Source: Catalinimonas sp038039535
GTDB lineage: Bacteria; Bacteroidota; Bacteroidia; Cytophagales; Cyclobacteriaceae
Length of the DNA stretch: 64,000 bases
Direction of reading: 5' to 3'
NCBI RefSeq assembly: GCF_038039535.1
Contig: NZ_JBBPHP010000034.1
Span: forward strand, 1 to 64,000
Shown here: positions 18,446-28,078 of the stretch, one piece after another
How positions within the stretch are numbered: position 1 is the stretch's first letter
Layout of the letters: every line of letters starts with the position of its first letter
Position numbers and translations under genes: made by a program
Notes under the pieces: generated by a model
What the model was told of the DNA's origin: nothing
The model's database searches: none
Seen by the model: only the letters and a program-made list of their open reading frames with translations

Positions 18446-19573
18446 ATGAATTATATGAGTACTTGGAAAAAATTCTTTTTGCCCATGGCGATAGGTAGTT
18501 TTCTGTTAATCAACCATAGTCTTCTAATGGCGCAACAAACTACCCAGAGTAGTTCTTATTTGTTCAACGATAGTCACTTTCATCTGACCAATTATATACA
18601 GGAAGGAACTGAGATCAGTAAATTTTTGGAGATTATGGGAGATAAGGTAGGGAGAGTCGCATTGTTTGGCATACCCTTACAGCAAATGCATTCTTATGAT
18701 AATTCCGGTTCATTCAGGCCCACATACTATTTGCAAAGTGATGCCCCCTTATATTATTACTCCTTTACCGACGCCTTCATCGCGATGGCTTACAAGTCAC
18801 TTTCCTCTGAACAACAGAAACGGTTTGATCCTATGATTACCGGATTTAATCCGGCCGATATGTATGGTGTAGATCATATACGACGGGTACTACGAACTTT
18901 TCCGGGTGTTTTCTCAGGCATTGGAGAATTTACTATTCACAAAGAGTTTGTTTCTTCCAAAGTAGCTGGAGGTGTGGCAAGCCTTACAAATCCTGCATTG
19001 GATAGTATATTACACTTTGCAGGTCAGGCTGGTTTGCTGGTACTTCTCCATTGCGACATTGATCAGCCCTTTCAGGCAGCCGGAAATGAACCCATATATC
19101 TAACTCAGATGAGAGATCTTATCAGCAGACACCCTAATACTACCCTTATCTGGGCACATACCGGACTGGGTAGGGTAGTGCATCCCGTACAAAGCGGTAC
19201 GTCTGCTAATTCACCTATTAATCCGAATCATCTTGAACTTTTGGAAAAAGCAGTTAGCTATCCCGAATTTGATAATCTTTATTTTGATATCAGCTGGGAT
19301 GAGGTTGCTAAATACATTGTTGCTTCGCCGGAATCGATCAGTAAGTCTGCGGCACTGATTAACGCCCATCCCGAACGTTTTCTTTTCGGTACAGATGTAG
19401 TAGCGCCTGCTAATGAAGAAGTATATATGAGAGTCTACAGGATTTACCAACCTTTATGGGAGGCACTCACTCCAAAGGCTCGTGAATTGGTGACCCTAGG
19501 TAACTACGAACGTCTCTTTGATGATGCCAATAAAAAAGTACGTGCCTGGGAGGATAAACATTTGAATCGCTAG
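18446..19573 (+). CDS. Exported amidohydrolase-2 family TIM-barrel hydrolase
   Basis: This metal-dependent hydrolase belongs to the amidohydrolase superfamily. The first metal motif is HFH at 44-46 (NDSHFHLTNY). A mid-chain His is in LLVLLHCDID, another in WAHTGLGR, and the last metal Asp is in LFGTDVVAP. A signal sequence covers residues 1-30 (LLMAQ). ATG 18446 starts MNYMSTW; ATG 18455 is an equally possible start. The chain of 375 residues is normal. It lies after the glutaminase on the same strand. The substrate is unknown. A decarboxylase or lactonase activity is also possible in this family. Confidence 0.78.
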   Translation: MNYMSTWKKFFLPMAIGSFLLINHSLLMAQQTTQSSSYLFNDSHFHLTNYIQEGTEISKFLEIMGDKVGRVALFGIPLQQMHSYDNSGSFRPTYYLQSDAPLYYYSFTDAFIAMAYKSLSSEQQKRFDPMITGFNPADMYGVDHIRRVLRTFPGVFSGIGEFTIHKEFVSSKVAGGVASLTNPALDSILHFAGQAGLLVLLHCDIDQPFQAAGNEPIYLTQMRDLISRHPNTTLIWAHTGLGRVVHPVQSGTSANSPINPNHLELLEKAVSYPEFDNLYFDISWDEVAKYIVASPESISKSAALINAHPERFLFGTDVVAPANEEVYMRVYRIYQPLWEALTPKARELVTLGNYERLFDDANKKVRAWEDKHLNR

Positions 19574-20263
19574 AAGCACTTCTGCTCCTGATAGGAGTGG
19601 TAATCACGCGCTGAATAGCGCTAAAATAAGTCTATAGAAAGAGTGATTTGAAGGTAATAAATTAATTGCACATAAATAGGAACTTGTCTTTTCATGTTTA
19701 AGATTATCTCAAAACCCTGCTTTTGCGGAAAGTAATGGTTGAAGGAATAATGCTTTTATCTATTAAGCTGTTTTTAAAACACCAGGACATCCATCACAGC
19801 CTGATGGGCCGTACTAGTGTATTTCGCCCGGCAAAGATTGTAACAACAGCATAATCTCCTTTAAGGTTAAAGCAAAAGCTGTATCACCGAATTATCCACT
19901 AAACTCACTACAAAAGGAGAGAGGTCAAATGTTTTTATATTAGATTTATTTCAATATTTTTAGGTATTACATGTTGAGTATTACACCAAACAAATGTGAA
20001 AATGTAAAGTGTTGATATCCAAAGTATTCAGCTATCAAAATAACGATCACAATAAATGATAACATAGTGATAATTAAAAGATAAGAATTATGTGATCAAT
20101 TTTATTGAATTTAGATTAGGGTGAGCCGTAGCTTGTTTGAAGCTCAAGCCACGATAGCGAATTTTTATAAAATCTTAATTTCTCTTAGTTAACCATAAAC
20201 TTATATTCTGGTATCGCTTATTACAAATTCATAAAAGTCTTTTTCAATTAAACCTCATTCTCA
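19574..20263 (+). other. Intergenic region without a recognisable gene
   Basis: About 690 bp separate the amidohydrolase from the first membrane-AraC gene. A patch at 19780-19900 reads openly on the plus strand for roughly 35 codons (PGKDCNNSIISFKVK) without a start and matches nothing I recognise; it may be gene debris. The rest is AT-rich and probably holds the promoter of the regulator. Confidence 0.4.
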
Positions 20264-21463
20264 ATGAGTTCAGTATTTATAATAGGCATTATCGGTGTAG
20301 CTTTTGGGTTGTTTGCTGCCTACCTGTTATTCAACAGAATAATTAAAAATCCCAATGTTTTAAATATTCTTCCCTTCGTATTTATATTAAGTATTTCCTG
20401 GATTTTATTGGTCAATACTTTGAATGCGAGCGGGTACATTGTATATGTTCCCCATCTGTTCAGAACGGCATTACCATTATGCTTTTGCTTAGGCCCTATT
20501 TCCTATCTCTACATTAGAGCGTATATAAGAAAAGAAAAAAAGTTAGCCGCTATCGACATTTTACATTTTGTACCCACCCTTATTGCTTTTGCCGATACAC
20601 TTCCCTTTCTACTGCAAAGTGCAGATGAAAAAAAAGTGTTAATTCAGGAATATATTCTCAATAATAACGCGCTGCTCAAATGGCAGGAAGGAACATTTTT
20701 TATGTCTCTGTTACCCTGGATTGTTTGCATTTATGGTGTTATATATATATTATTTTGTATCAAAGAAGTATACAGGTATTCTCTAGCTATTGAACAAAAA
20801 AAGTCAATTTTAACTCTTCCAGAATTCAAATGGTTAATTTCTATCATTATCTGTGATATCATCATCACCTTGGCTTTTTTATGGTCATTAGCTACACGAC
20901 TTGAGGACCCCTTAGCTTTTAATTCCTTCTCATTAATTATTGCTACTACATTTTTAGCTTTAAACTTTACGCTTTATCAGACGCCTTACATACTATATGG
21001 TATTAGAGTGACTCCTGAAGCTTTATCCAATGAAAGTGTTAAAAAGTACAATCCATTTGACGATGATGAACTTACCAGCTATGTAACTAAAGTAAAAAGT
21101 TACATGAAGCAGCATAAACCATTTCTACAAAATGGTTATTTATTAGGTGATCTTTCCAATGACATTAATGTAGAGCGTCATCTATTATCTATAGTAATCA
21201 ATCAGGGTTTTGGTATGAGGTATACCGAAATGATCAATAGCTACAGAATTAGCTACCTGATCCAAAATTATCAACATATGAACTACAAGAACCTTACTAT
21301 TGAGGGCCTTGCCTCAGAGGTAGGGTTTAAGTCCCGTACCACCTTTCTGCATTCCGTAAAAAAGCTGACAGGCTTAACCCCTACTAAATTTTTAAAAAAG
21401 CTGGAGGATAACCAGCGAATAGAGTTTCGTTCCAATAGTAGTGATTTAGAGCTAAAATTATGA
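20264..21463 (+). CDS. AraC-type regulator with seven-helix membrane N-domain (copy 1)
   Basis: Residues about 1-235 contain seven hydrophobic helices, beginning MSSVFIIGIIGVAFG. Residues about 290-399 are an AraC-type double helix-turn-helix: LSNDINVERHLLSIVINQGF, then LTIEGLASEVGFKSRTTFLH and TGLTPTKFL. Signal sensing in the membrane and DNA binding are therefore in one protein, a layout seen in Bacteroidota. A paralogue lies at 26337-27497; shared blocks include PHLFRT, RKEKK/HKEKK, LPFLL and SRTTFLHSVKK. A small membrane protein gene follows 182 bp later, and its paralogue likewise follows copy 2. Target genes are unknown; the neighbouring sulfatase is the obvious candidate. Confidence 0.85.
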   Translation: MSSVFIIGIIGVAFGLFAAYLLFNRIIKNPNVLNILPFVFILSISWILLVNTLNASGYIVYVPHLFRTALPLCFCLGPISYLYIRAYIRKEKKLAAIDILHFVPTLIAFADTLPFLLQSADEKKVLIQEYILNNNALLKWQEGTFFMSLLPWIVCIYGVIYILFCIKEVYRYSLAIEQKKSILTLPEFKWLISIIICDIIITLAFLWSLATRLEDPLAFNSFSLIIATTFLALNFTLYQTPYILYGIRVTPEALSNESVKKYNPFDDDELTSYVTKVKSYMKQHKPFLQNGYLLGDLSNDINVERHLLSIVINQGFGMRYTEMINSYRISYLIQNYQHMNYKNLTIEGLASEVGFKSRTTFLHSVKKLTGLTPTKFLKKLEDNQRIEFRSNSSDLELKL

Positions 21464-21645
21464 TAACCGGCTATGGGTTCAAATTTGCATTTGTTTGTTT
21501 CATATTGAGAAATAATTCGTGAGCCATATTGGCAATTTGATCAGGTTTATAAAATGAATCTACATTCAGGTTACTATTTTGAAGTTACTCAAGTCATATC
21601 ACTAAGTTTATTGAGTAAATATTTTTTTGATGTAATTCGTATTTT

Positions 21646-22200
21646 ATGGAGGCAGTTATTCATCTTTTGTCTAAGATCCAAGGTGATCTACTCAGAGGAT
21701 TCTGCTTGATGATCTTAGTGGGTATTTTCTTTATACCCTTTATAAAAAACTGGAAACCCAACGCCATCAATGAAACCCTACGAGGTGCTAAATTACTGCT
21801 GCAAATCAAGAAACTGACACTTGAACTGGATGAAAAACAAGGGAAACATGCTGAGCAGGATTTAAGTACTGACTTACAAAAAGCTGCCGATGATATTAAT
21901 TTCATGAAGGATAGCAAACTGGAATACTATCCAGAAGAAGTTGTATACTTTCAGATTTTGAAATATAGTATTTCCGGAAGCCTCTTCTTTTTTATCATCA
22001 CAAGCTTGGTGGTGATTACTACAGGCCATGGTTTACAAACATATAATGATTATATCGCGGTTTTTTCCAGAGATCTGGCAGTTTGTGTAGCCTCAGGCTT
22101 CGCTGCAACTTTTGTGCCTTGGGGAAGTACAGTATCGCATTTTATTTATGGGTTTAATATGCCTTTAGTCATAGCCTTAATCATTGTTATTATTACCTAA
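21646..22200 (+). CDS. Uncharacterised small membrane protein, 'ASGFxATFVPWG' family (copy 1)
   Basis: I do not recognise this 184-residue family. One helix lies at about 13-31 (FCLMILVGIFFIPFI). A charged coiled segment with LLLQIKKLTLELDEK follows at 40-80, then two or three further helices to the C-terminus. The paralogue at 28079-28645 aligns end to end, sharing SKI-GD, IKKL-LE-D, YF-G-SGS/LGS-FFF, and most strikingly ASGFAATFVPWG then YGF. ATG 21646 aligns with the paralogue's ATG 28079. Both copies lie just after a seven-helix AraC gene and just before a sulfatase gene or operon, which suggests a shared role, perhaps in signalling. No catalytic motif is visible. Confidence 0.75.
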   Translation: MEAVIHLLSKIQGDLLRGFCLMILVGIFFIPFIKNWKPNAINETLRGAKLLLQIKKLTLELDEKQGKHAEQDLSTDLQKAADDINFMKDSKLEYYPEEVVYFQILKYSISGSLFFFIITSLVVITTGHGLQTYNDYIAVFSRDLAVCVASGFAATFVPWGSTVSHFIYGFNMPLVIALIIVIIT

Positions 22201-22336
22201 CCTTTATGATTGAAATGAAGAAAGACAATATTCTAATTCTGCCTCCTCTCATACTTATGATGGCAATGAAAAGACTAACACTCAATTTTAAACTATAGTG
22301 GGTTTTTCAAAAACCTTCAACATAACCTTTATTCCT

Positions 22337-24712
22337 ATGAAAAACTATCAACACCTGATGTGGCTTTTAGCCCTCTTAGTATTTATTTGTCCTGATTCCC
22401 TTCATGCACAGGAGGTGCTTCCTTTTCATCCTACTCCTTCAGCCAGTAAGGCAGGTGAAACTATGGAGGAATCCATTCATAAACACAGACAGACCGAATC
22501 TCATCTCCCGGAGGATGCTCCCAATATTATCGTAATTTTAATTGATGATTCAGGCGCGGCATTGCCCAATACTTTTGGTGGCGAAGTCAGTACACCAACG
22601 CTCACAAAATTATATAACCAGGGCATCTCCTATAACAGATTTCATTCTACGGCCATGTGTTCTCCCACGCGTGCGGCTCTGCTTACCGGACGTAACCATA
22701 CCAGGGTGGGCAACGGGCAGATTACAGAATGGGCCAACGACTGGGATGGATTCAGTGGCGTTATTCCTAAAACCTCTGCCACTGTTGCTGAAGTACTTAA
22801 AAATTATGGGTACAGTACCTCTGCCTTTGGCAAATGGCATAATACCAATCCTGCATCCGTTTCTAAAGCAGGCCCGTTTGACGAATGGCCTACTGGTTAC
22901 GGATTTGAGTATTTCTATGGCTTTTTTGGTGGTGAAACCTCACAGTATGAACCTACCCTCATCAAAAATACCACGTATATCACCCATCCGCCCAAAACTC
23001 CGGAAGAAGGCTATCATCTTACGGATGACCTGGCAGATAATGCGATTCAGTGGATAAAGGATCACAAAGCCCTTCAACCTGATAAACCGTTTTTTATGTA
23101 TTGGGCTCCCGGTGCTGTACATGGCCCGCATCAGGTGGCCAAAGAATGGGCCGATAAATACAAAGGTAAGTTTGATGACGGTTGGGATGAGTATCGTAAG
23201 CGCGTTTTCAAACGTCAAAAAGAAATGGGTTGGATTCCTGAAAATACAATTCTGACAGAACGCCCCGAAACCATGGCGGCCTGGAATGATATTCCTGAAA
23301 ACGAAAAACCTTTTCAACGCAGACTCATGGAAGTTTTTGCCGGATTTACCGAACATGCTGATTATAATGTCGGTCGTATCGTAAACGCTGTAGAGGAGAT
23401 GGGAATTGCTGACAATACTTTGATCTTCTACATCTGGGGAGATAATGGAAGTAGTGCGGAAGGGCAAAACGGAACCATAAGCGAACTCCTGGCACAAAAC
23501 CAGATACCCACAAAAATTTCTGATCACATAAGGGTGCTCAATGAGGAGTTAGGCGGTCTGGACGCGCTCGGAAGCCCTAAAACAGATAATATGTACCACG
23601 CAGGCTGGGCCTGGGCAGGAGCTACTCCCTTCAGATCCACTAAATTAGTAGCCGCCCACTTTGGAGGAACACGTCAGCCTATGGTGGTTTCCTGGCCCAA
23701 TAAAATACAGGCTGACAAAACGGTGCGCTCCCAATTTCACCATGTTAATGATATTACGCCTACCATTTATGACCTTCTGGACATACAGCATCCTGAAGTA
23801 GTCAATGGGTTTGAACAGGACCCCATAGATGGCATCAGTATGGTATATACTTTTGATAACGGCGAGGCTGAAGGTCAAAAGAAAACACAGTTTTTTGATG
23901 TCATGGGTAGCCGTGCGATTTACCATGATGGATGGATGGCCTCTACTTTTGGCCCCCGTATCCCGTGGATGACAGTAACCCCAGGTTTAGCTGACTGGAA
24001 CCCTAAAAATGATGTCTGGGAGCTACATAATCTGGAAGAGGATTTCAGTCAGGCCAATGATCTGGCTGGTCAATATCCGGAAAAACTTGAAGCCCTGAAA
24101 AAACTTTTTTTAGAAGAGTCAGCCAAAAATAAAAATCTGCCTATAGGAGGAGGTTTGTATGTTCTTCTTCACCCTGAAGAACTAAAAGTGAGCCCCAGAA
24201 GCGAGTTCAATTATCCTGGGTCCACCATCAGAGTTCCTGAATCCAACGCTCCCCGAGTAGGCCTTCTGAATCATAAAGCTACTATAGAGGTAGATATGCC
24301 TGCCAATGCTGAAGGGGTATTATTTGCGTTGGCCGGATATGCAGGAGGATTATCTTTTTATGTAAAGGATGGTGTGCTTAACTATGAATACAATCTATTT
24401 GAAATTGAAAGGACAAAGCTAACAGGAACTTCTAAACTTCCAGCTGGCAAAGCTACCATAGAAATTAACTTCAAACGCAAACCTCATGCTTCTATCTCTC
24501 ATCTGAGTGCTGCTGATGTCTCTATTGCGGTCAATGGCAAGGAAGAGATCAAAGGTACCATACCCACGCTGGTAACCGCGGGTTTCTCAGCCAATGAATG
24601 TTTTGACCTGGGTATGGATTTGGGTTCTCCGGTTTCTGAAGCTTACTATGATAATGCCCCCTACGCATTCAATGGCAAAATCAATAATATGAATATCAAG
24701 TACTTACCTTAA
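22337..24712 (+). CDS. Exported arylsulfatase (CSPTR type)
   Basis: This formylglycine-dependent sulfatase is exported. The maturation motif is CSPTR followed by AALLTGRNHTRVG, with Cys108 (counted from this start) as the residue converted to formylglycine. The metal site opens with VILIDDSG, and GDNGSSAEG lies in the second metal region. After the catalytic domain (to about residue 590) a C-terminal beta-sandwich-like domain follows (about 620-790). The frame opens at GTG 22298, but ATG 22337 gives MKNYQH and a proper signal ending LHAQ. It lies 136 bp after the small membrane protein. A large sulfatase (about 790 residues) of this layout usually acts on organic sulfate esters; the substrate is unknown. 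No maturase gene is in the window. Confidence 0.92.
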   Translation: MKNYQHLMWLLALLVFICPDSLHAQEVLPFHPTPSASKAGETMEESIHKHRQTESHLPEDAPNIIVILIDDSGAALPNTFGGEVSTPTLTKLYNQGISYNRFHSTAMCSPTRAALLTGRNHTRVGNGQITEWANDWDGFSGVIPKTSATVAEVLKNYGYSTSAFGKWHNTNPASVSKAGPFDEWPTGYGFEYFYGFFGGETSQYEPTLIKNTTYITHPPKTPEEGYHLTDDLADNAIQWIKDHKALQPDKPFFMYWAPGAVHGPHQVAKEWADKYKGKFDDGWDEYRKRVFKRQKEMGWIPENTILTERPETMAAWNDIPENEKPFQRRLMEVFAGFTEHADYNVGRIVNAVEEMGIADNTLIFYIWGDNGSSAEGQNGTISELLAQNQIPTKISDHIRVLNEELGGLDALGSPKTDNMYHAGWAWAGATPFRSTKLVAAHFGGTRQPMVVSWPNKIQADKTVRSQFHHVNDITPTIYDLLDIQHPEVVNGFEQDPIDGISMVYTFDNGEAEGQKKTQFFDVMGSRAIYHDGWMASTFGPRIPWMTVTPGLADWNPKNDVWELHNLEEDFSQANDLAGQYPEKLEALKKLFLEESAKNKNLPIGGGLYVLLHPEELKVSPRSEFNYPGSTIRVPESNAPRVGLLNHKATIEVDMPANAEGVLFALAGYAGGLSFYVKDGVLNYEYNLFEIERTKLTGTSKLPAGKATIEINFKRKPHASISHLSAADVSIAVNGKEEIKGTIPTLVTAGFSANECFDLGMDLGSPVSEAYYDNAPYAFNGKINNMNIKYLP

Positions 24713-24849
24713 GCCATTGCTTATCAAAGAGTATATTCAAAGTATAGCATAAAAACAAAAACCATCAAGACTTTAAAAAAAGAACATACTTAACCTTTAG
24801 CAATGCGTAGATATACCGGACATTAACATACGGTATTCATTTTAGAGCT

Positions 24850-25728
24850 ATGAAAACAAAAACAGTAGAATTAATAGCAAGCCCGAAAGAGCCTCATTTT
24901 GTTGGGGATGGATTTAGAGTTCATAATTTCATTCCCAGCGGCTTTAGGCTGGATATGCAACGGATGAACCCCTTTATTTTGTTGGATTACAATTCAACCT
25001 ACACATTTCCACCATCTGATAAGCCAAAAGGTGTGGGAGTTCATCCGCATCGGGGTTTTGAAACCGTTACCATCGCCTACAAAGGCAAGGTTGCCCATCA
25101 TGACAGCAGTGGTGGGGGAGGTGTGATAGGTGAAGGGGATATACAATGGATGACTGCAGCCAGTGGAGTTCTTCACAAAGAATACCACGAAGAGGAATGG
25201 AGCAAAAAAGGGGGCGATTTTCAAATGGTACAACTTTGGGTTAACCTGCCAAAAAAGGACAAAATGAGTGCCCCAAAATATCAGGCTATCAAACGCGAGG
25301 AAATCAACCGATTTGAATTAGAAAATAAGGCAGGGCAAATCGAAGTGATAGCGGGAGAATACAAAGGTGCAAAAGGCGTAGCTTCCACTTTTACGCCTAT
25401 ACATATGCTGAATGTAAAACTAAAAAAACAGGGAAAAGCGGAATTCCAATTTCCAGCCAATTACAATACTGCACTGCTGGTATTGGAAGGAAATATCATC
25501 ATCAATGGAGACGAAAAAACGCCAACAGACCATCTGGCACTAATGGGTAATGATGGAGAAACCTTTGAAATCCAGGGGTACGATGATGCCATCGTATTGG
25601 TTTTAAGTGGTGAACCCATTGATGAACCCATTGCGGCACATGGACCATTTGTAATGAATACCAAAGAAGAACTGAAGCAAGCCTTCAGTGATTACAACAA
25701 TGGCAAATTTGGTTATCTGGAGAATTGA
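24850..25728 (+). CDS. Pirin family protein
   Basis: This bicupin protein belongs to the pirin family; some members oxidise quercetin and others are redox sensors. The N-terminal cupin keeps the metal ligands His65 and His67 (VHPHRGFET), His109 and Glu111 (LHKEYH), with HHDSSGG and GDIQWMTAASG between. The C-terminal cupin starts near residue 185. At 292 residues it is the usual length. No signal peptide is present, so it is cytoplasmic, unlike its neighbours. It follows the first sulfatase by 137 bp and is itself followed by a strong hairpin. Confidence 0.9.
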   Translation: MKTKTVELIASPKEPHFVGDGFRVHNFIPSGFRLDMQRMNPFILLDYNSTYTFPPSDKPKGVGVHPHRGFETVTIAYKGKVAHHDSSGGGGVIGEGDIQWMTAASGVLHKEYHEEEWSKKGGDFQMVQLWVNLPKKDKMSAPKYQAIKREEINRFELENKAGQIEVIAGEYKGAKGVASTFTPIHMLNVKLKKQGKAEFQFPANYNTALLVLEGNIIINGDEKTPTDHLALMGNDGETFEIQGYDDAIVLVLSGEPIDEPIAAHGPFVMNTKEELKQAFSDYNNGKFGYLEN

Positions 25729-26336
25729 TTATGAAAACAAGACCAGTAGTTTTTAATGGTGAGCATCTATCAACATTATGATGGTTTGGGAAATGAATGT
25801 GCCGGACGGTTCAGGTTTTGAAGCATTGCTCCTAATACTTGCATCGTCCTATCTTAATTCATTCAATAGGATGAATTAAGATTTAAGGATGTATAGACAT
25901 TTTTCAAGAGATACCTGATTGGTAATAAGACTGTTAAAGCAGTGTTAACGCTCTCAGGCAGAGGAAACCTATCTGTAAATGTAAGATGAAATTGTGAAAT
26001 CTTTATTAAAAAGAGATGAACAGGTAAACTACGATAACATCAAATGCTGTCCCACAAAAAATTTCTACTGCAAAAATGCTTTACGACATTAAAGGTAGGT
26101 ACATACTTAAGGTATAATACTCAAATAAGCCCAAATATTAAAGAAAATCATGTTAATTTTTTGTTAATATTTTTTCATAAAAATAGATACGAATAAATAA
26201 AAGTGTTACTACTTAAGTGTTTTTATAATATTTAAGGTTCTTATTGTATGTTTATTATAACCTCTTGTGTATTAAACATTATTAATTAAATTTTGACTTT
26301 CAAAATAGCCCATTTTGTCAACTAGACATTTTAGTT
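25729..26336 (+). other. Intergenic region holding a 12-bp inverted repeat
   Basis: About 608 bp between the pirin gene and the second membrane-AraC gene. Apart from the inverted repeat at 25851-25882 I see no gene. A 16-codon ORF starting MKTRPVVF at 25731 is too short to support. The 3' half is extremely AT-rich and likely contains the regulator's promoter. Confidence 0.4.
25851..25882. terminator. Perfect 12-bp inverted repeat after the pirin gene
   Basis: ATCTTAATTCAT (25851-25862) and ATGAATTAAGAT (25871-25882) form a perfect 12-bp stem with the 8-nt loop TCAATAGG. It lies 122 bp after the pirin stop. It is AT-rich and lacks a T-run, so it may be a terminator, an mRNA end stabiliser or a protein-binding palindrome. 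Confidence 0.5.
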
Positions 26337-27497
26337 ATGGATTTAGCCTTACTCTTCGGAATCTTAGGCTCTGCTTTTGGGTTTCTTGTCACCTATCTTT
26401 TGGTAATTAAACTAATCAGACAACCCAGCAGTGCATACCTCATGCTTGCAATACTGATTTTTAGCTTATCCTGGGTATTGATGATAAGCTTATTAAATGT
26501 GAGTGGATGGATTAATGGTTTTCCTCATCTTTTTAGAACAGAGCTACCCTTTATGTATAGTTTGGCACCCGCCTTCTACTTATACATTTGTACTTTTATA
26601 CATAAAGAGAAAAAAATGAGTCGCTATGATTTTTTACATTTTCTGCCGGCGATGATCGTATTTGCTGATCTACTTCCTTTTTTATTGATGAGCGGTACAG
26701 AAAAGATAGAAATCATTCAGCATTACATTGCCGAGCCTAATTCAATTTTATCTGGACACGAGGGAGTGCTTCCTTTGCATTTGCTATTCTGGGCAGTAGG
26801 TTTCTACACCCTGTTTTATATCCTTATGCTCTCTGTGAACTTTAGCTTTGAACTGGAGTATACTCGCCCACATTTAATAAGAACCATTTCAGACAAAGAA
26901 TTGAAGTGGATAATTTCCCTTGCAGTATGTCTGATATTGATAGCATTATCTTTTCTATGGGCGGTGGCGGTCAAACCTCAACTTCCTGATGCGTATAGTA
27001 TATATGCTACAGGATACAGCCTTATTTTTACATGTTTCATTTTTTTGCTTTTTCACAGACCAGAAATTTTGTACAGCATAGATATGCCTCCTCAGGATGA
27101 AGCTCCTAAACATAATTGTTTGCCTCTTCCTGGGGATCAAATGAAAATATATTGTGATGAACTTCTGCAATTTTTGAACACGGAAAGGCCTTATTTAACG
27201 CCGGGGTATACTATGGATAATCTTGCCAAAGAATTACATCTCACAAAGAATCAACTATCTTTTGTGATCAATAAAGGCTTAGGTATGAAATACAATGACC
27301 TAATGAACAGAAGCAGAATTGAATACCTGGTACAATATTACGACGAAGTCAATAACAAAAACCTGACGATTGAAGGCATGGCAAACAATGTGGGTTTTAA
27401 CTCCCGTACTACTTTTTTGCACTCAGTAAAAAAATTTACCGGCCTGACTCCCACTGAATTGGTAAAAAGAATTGAAGCAAAGCAATATGAAAATTGA
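26337..27497 (+). CDS. AraC-type regulator with seven-helix membrane N-domain (copy 2)
   Basis: This is a paralogue of 20264-21463 with the same layout. The seven hydrophobic helices lie at about 1-240 (starting MDLALLFGILGSAFG) and the AraC helix-turn-helix pair at about 280-386: LAKELHLTKNQLSFVINKGL, then LTIEGMANNVGFNSRTTFLH and GLTPTELV. PHLFRTELPF, HKEKKM and FLPAMIVFADLLPFLL are shared with copy 1. It is followed, after a 580-bp gap holding a GC-rich structured patch, by the second small membrane protein. It should sense a signal within or across the inner membrane; ligand and target are unknown. Confidence 0.85.
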   Translation: MDLALLFGILGSAFGFLVTYLLVIKLIRQPSSAYLMLAILIFSLSWVLMISLLNVSGWINGFPHLFRTELPFMYSLAPAFYLYICTFIHKEKKMSRYDFLHFLPAMIVFADLLPFLLMSGTEKIEIIQHYIAEPNSILSGHEGVLPLHLLFWAVGFYTLFYILMLSVNFSFELEYTRPHLIRTISDKELKWIISLAVCLILIALSFLWAVAVKPQLPDAYSIYATGYSLIFTCFIFLLFHRPEILYSIDMPPQDEAPKHNCLPLPGDQMKIYCDELLQFLNTERPYLTPGYTMDNLAKELHLTKNQLSFVINKGLGMKYNDLMNRSRIEYLVQYYDEVNNKNLTIEGMANNVGFNSRTTFLHSVKKFTGLTPTELVKRIEAKQYEN

Positions 27498-27730
27498 TCA
27501 GTTTAGTTTAGATATTGCTGCACCCTTATGATCATGTCAATTCCCTCACTTCTTCAGTTTATTTTTCATTGTCAATCTCTACTTACTGAGCAGCTTCTCT
27601 ATTTTAATTTATTCAGGTGACTTATCACTAAAGTCCATATAATGATTTTACTGGTTTCCAGACATAAAAGCTGCTAAACTCTTATTTGCAGTCAGCAAAA
27701 TTATAACAATATGCATACTACTGTACATTT

Positions 27731-27826
27731 CCGGTTAGTGTCTCTACAAACCGGGGCTTAGACGCCATGTACTTGTGCGGGGCACCCCGTGCCAACAAGG
27801 CTCGCAGTGGCGACTGCCGGTACCAC
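27731..27826. other. GC-rich patch able to form several hairpins
   Basis: In an AT-rich gap, about 95 bp are suddenly GC-rich and foldable. CCGGTT (27731-27736) pairs with AACCGG (27749-27754). GGCAC CCC GTGCC (27781-27793) is a perfect hairpin that competes with CGGGG CA CCCCG (27778-27789). GCAGT GGCG ACTGC (27804-27817) is a perfect stem with a tetraloop. ACCGG near 27750 can also pair with CCGGT at 27817-27821 to close a multibranch structure. It could be a structured RNA, an element end or a recombination site. The remaining gap from 27498 to 28078 shows no gene. Confidence 0.4.
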
Positions 27827-28078
27827 AGTTCACTATCAGAAAATGTGACTTAGTATAAACAATATGATTCCAATTATCTGAGTGTAAAATTGACGCTTAG
27901 AGTTATAAAAATTTACTGACATAAAAATTGATTCATCCTTCACAACGAATCAAATGACCGTCTGTCAAGATGAATAAAAGTGCAGAATGAATCCATTTGA
28001 GAGGAAAATATCTTCATAGCATGTTTTTGAATTACTAGCTTGATGGTGTTGATTAAATTCCTCCTGGAAAAATTTATG

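Noticed and set aside
22940..23527. 195-codon minus-strand open frame inside the first sulfatase
   Set aside because: Antisense to an unmistakable sulfatase; no motif of its own.
25731..25781. 16-codon ORF starting MKTRPVVF right after the pirin gene
   Set aside because: Far too short and without conserved context; probably chance.
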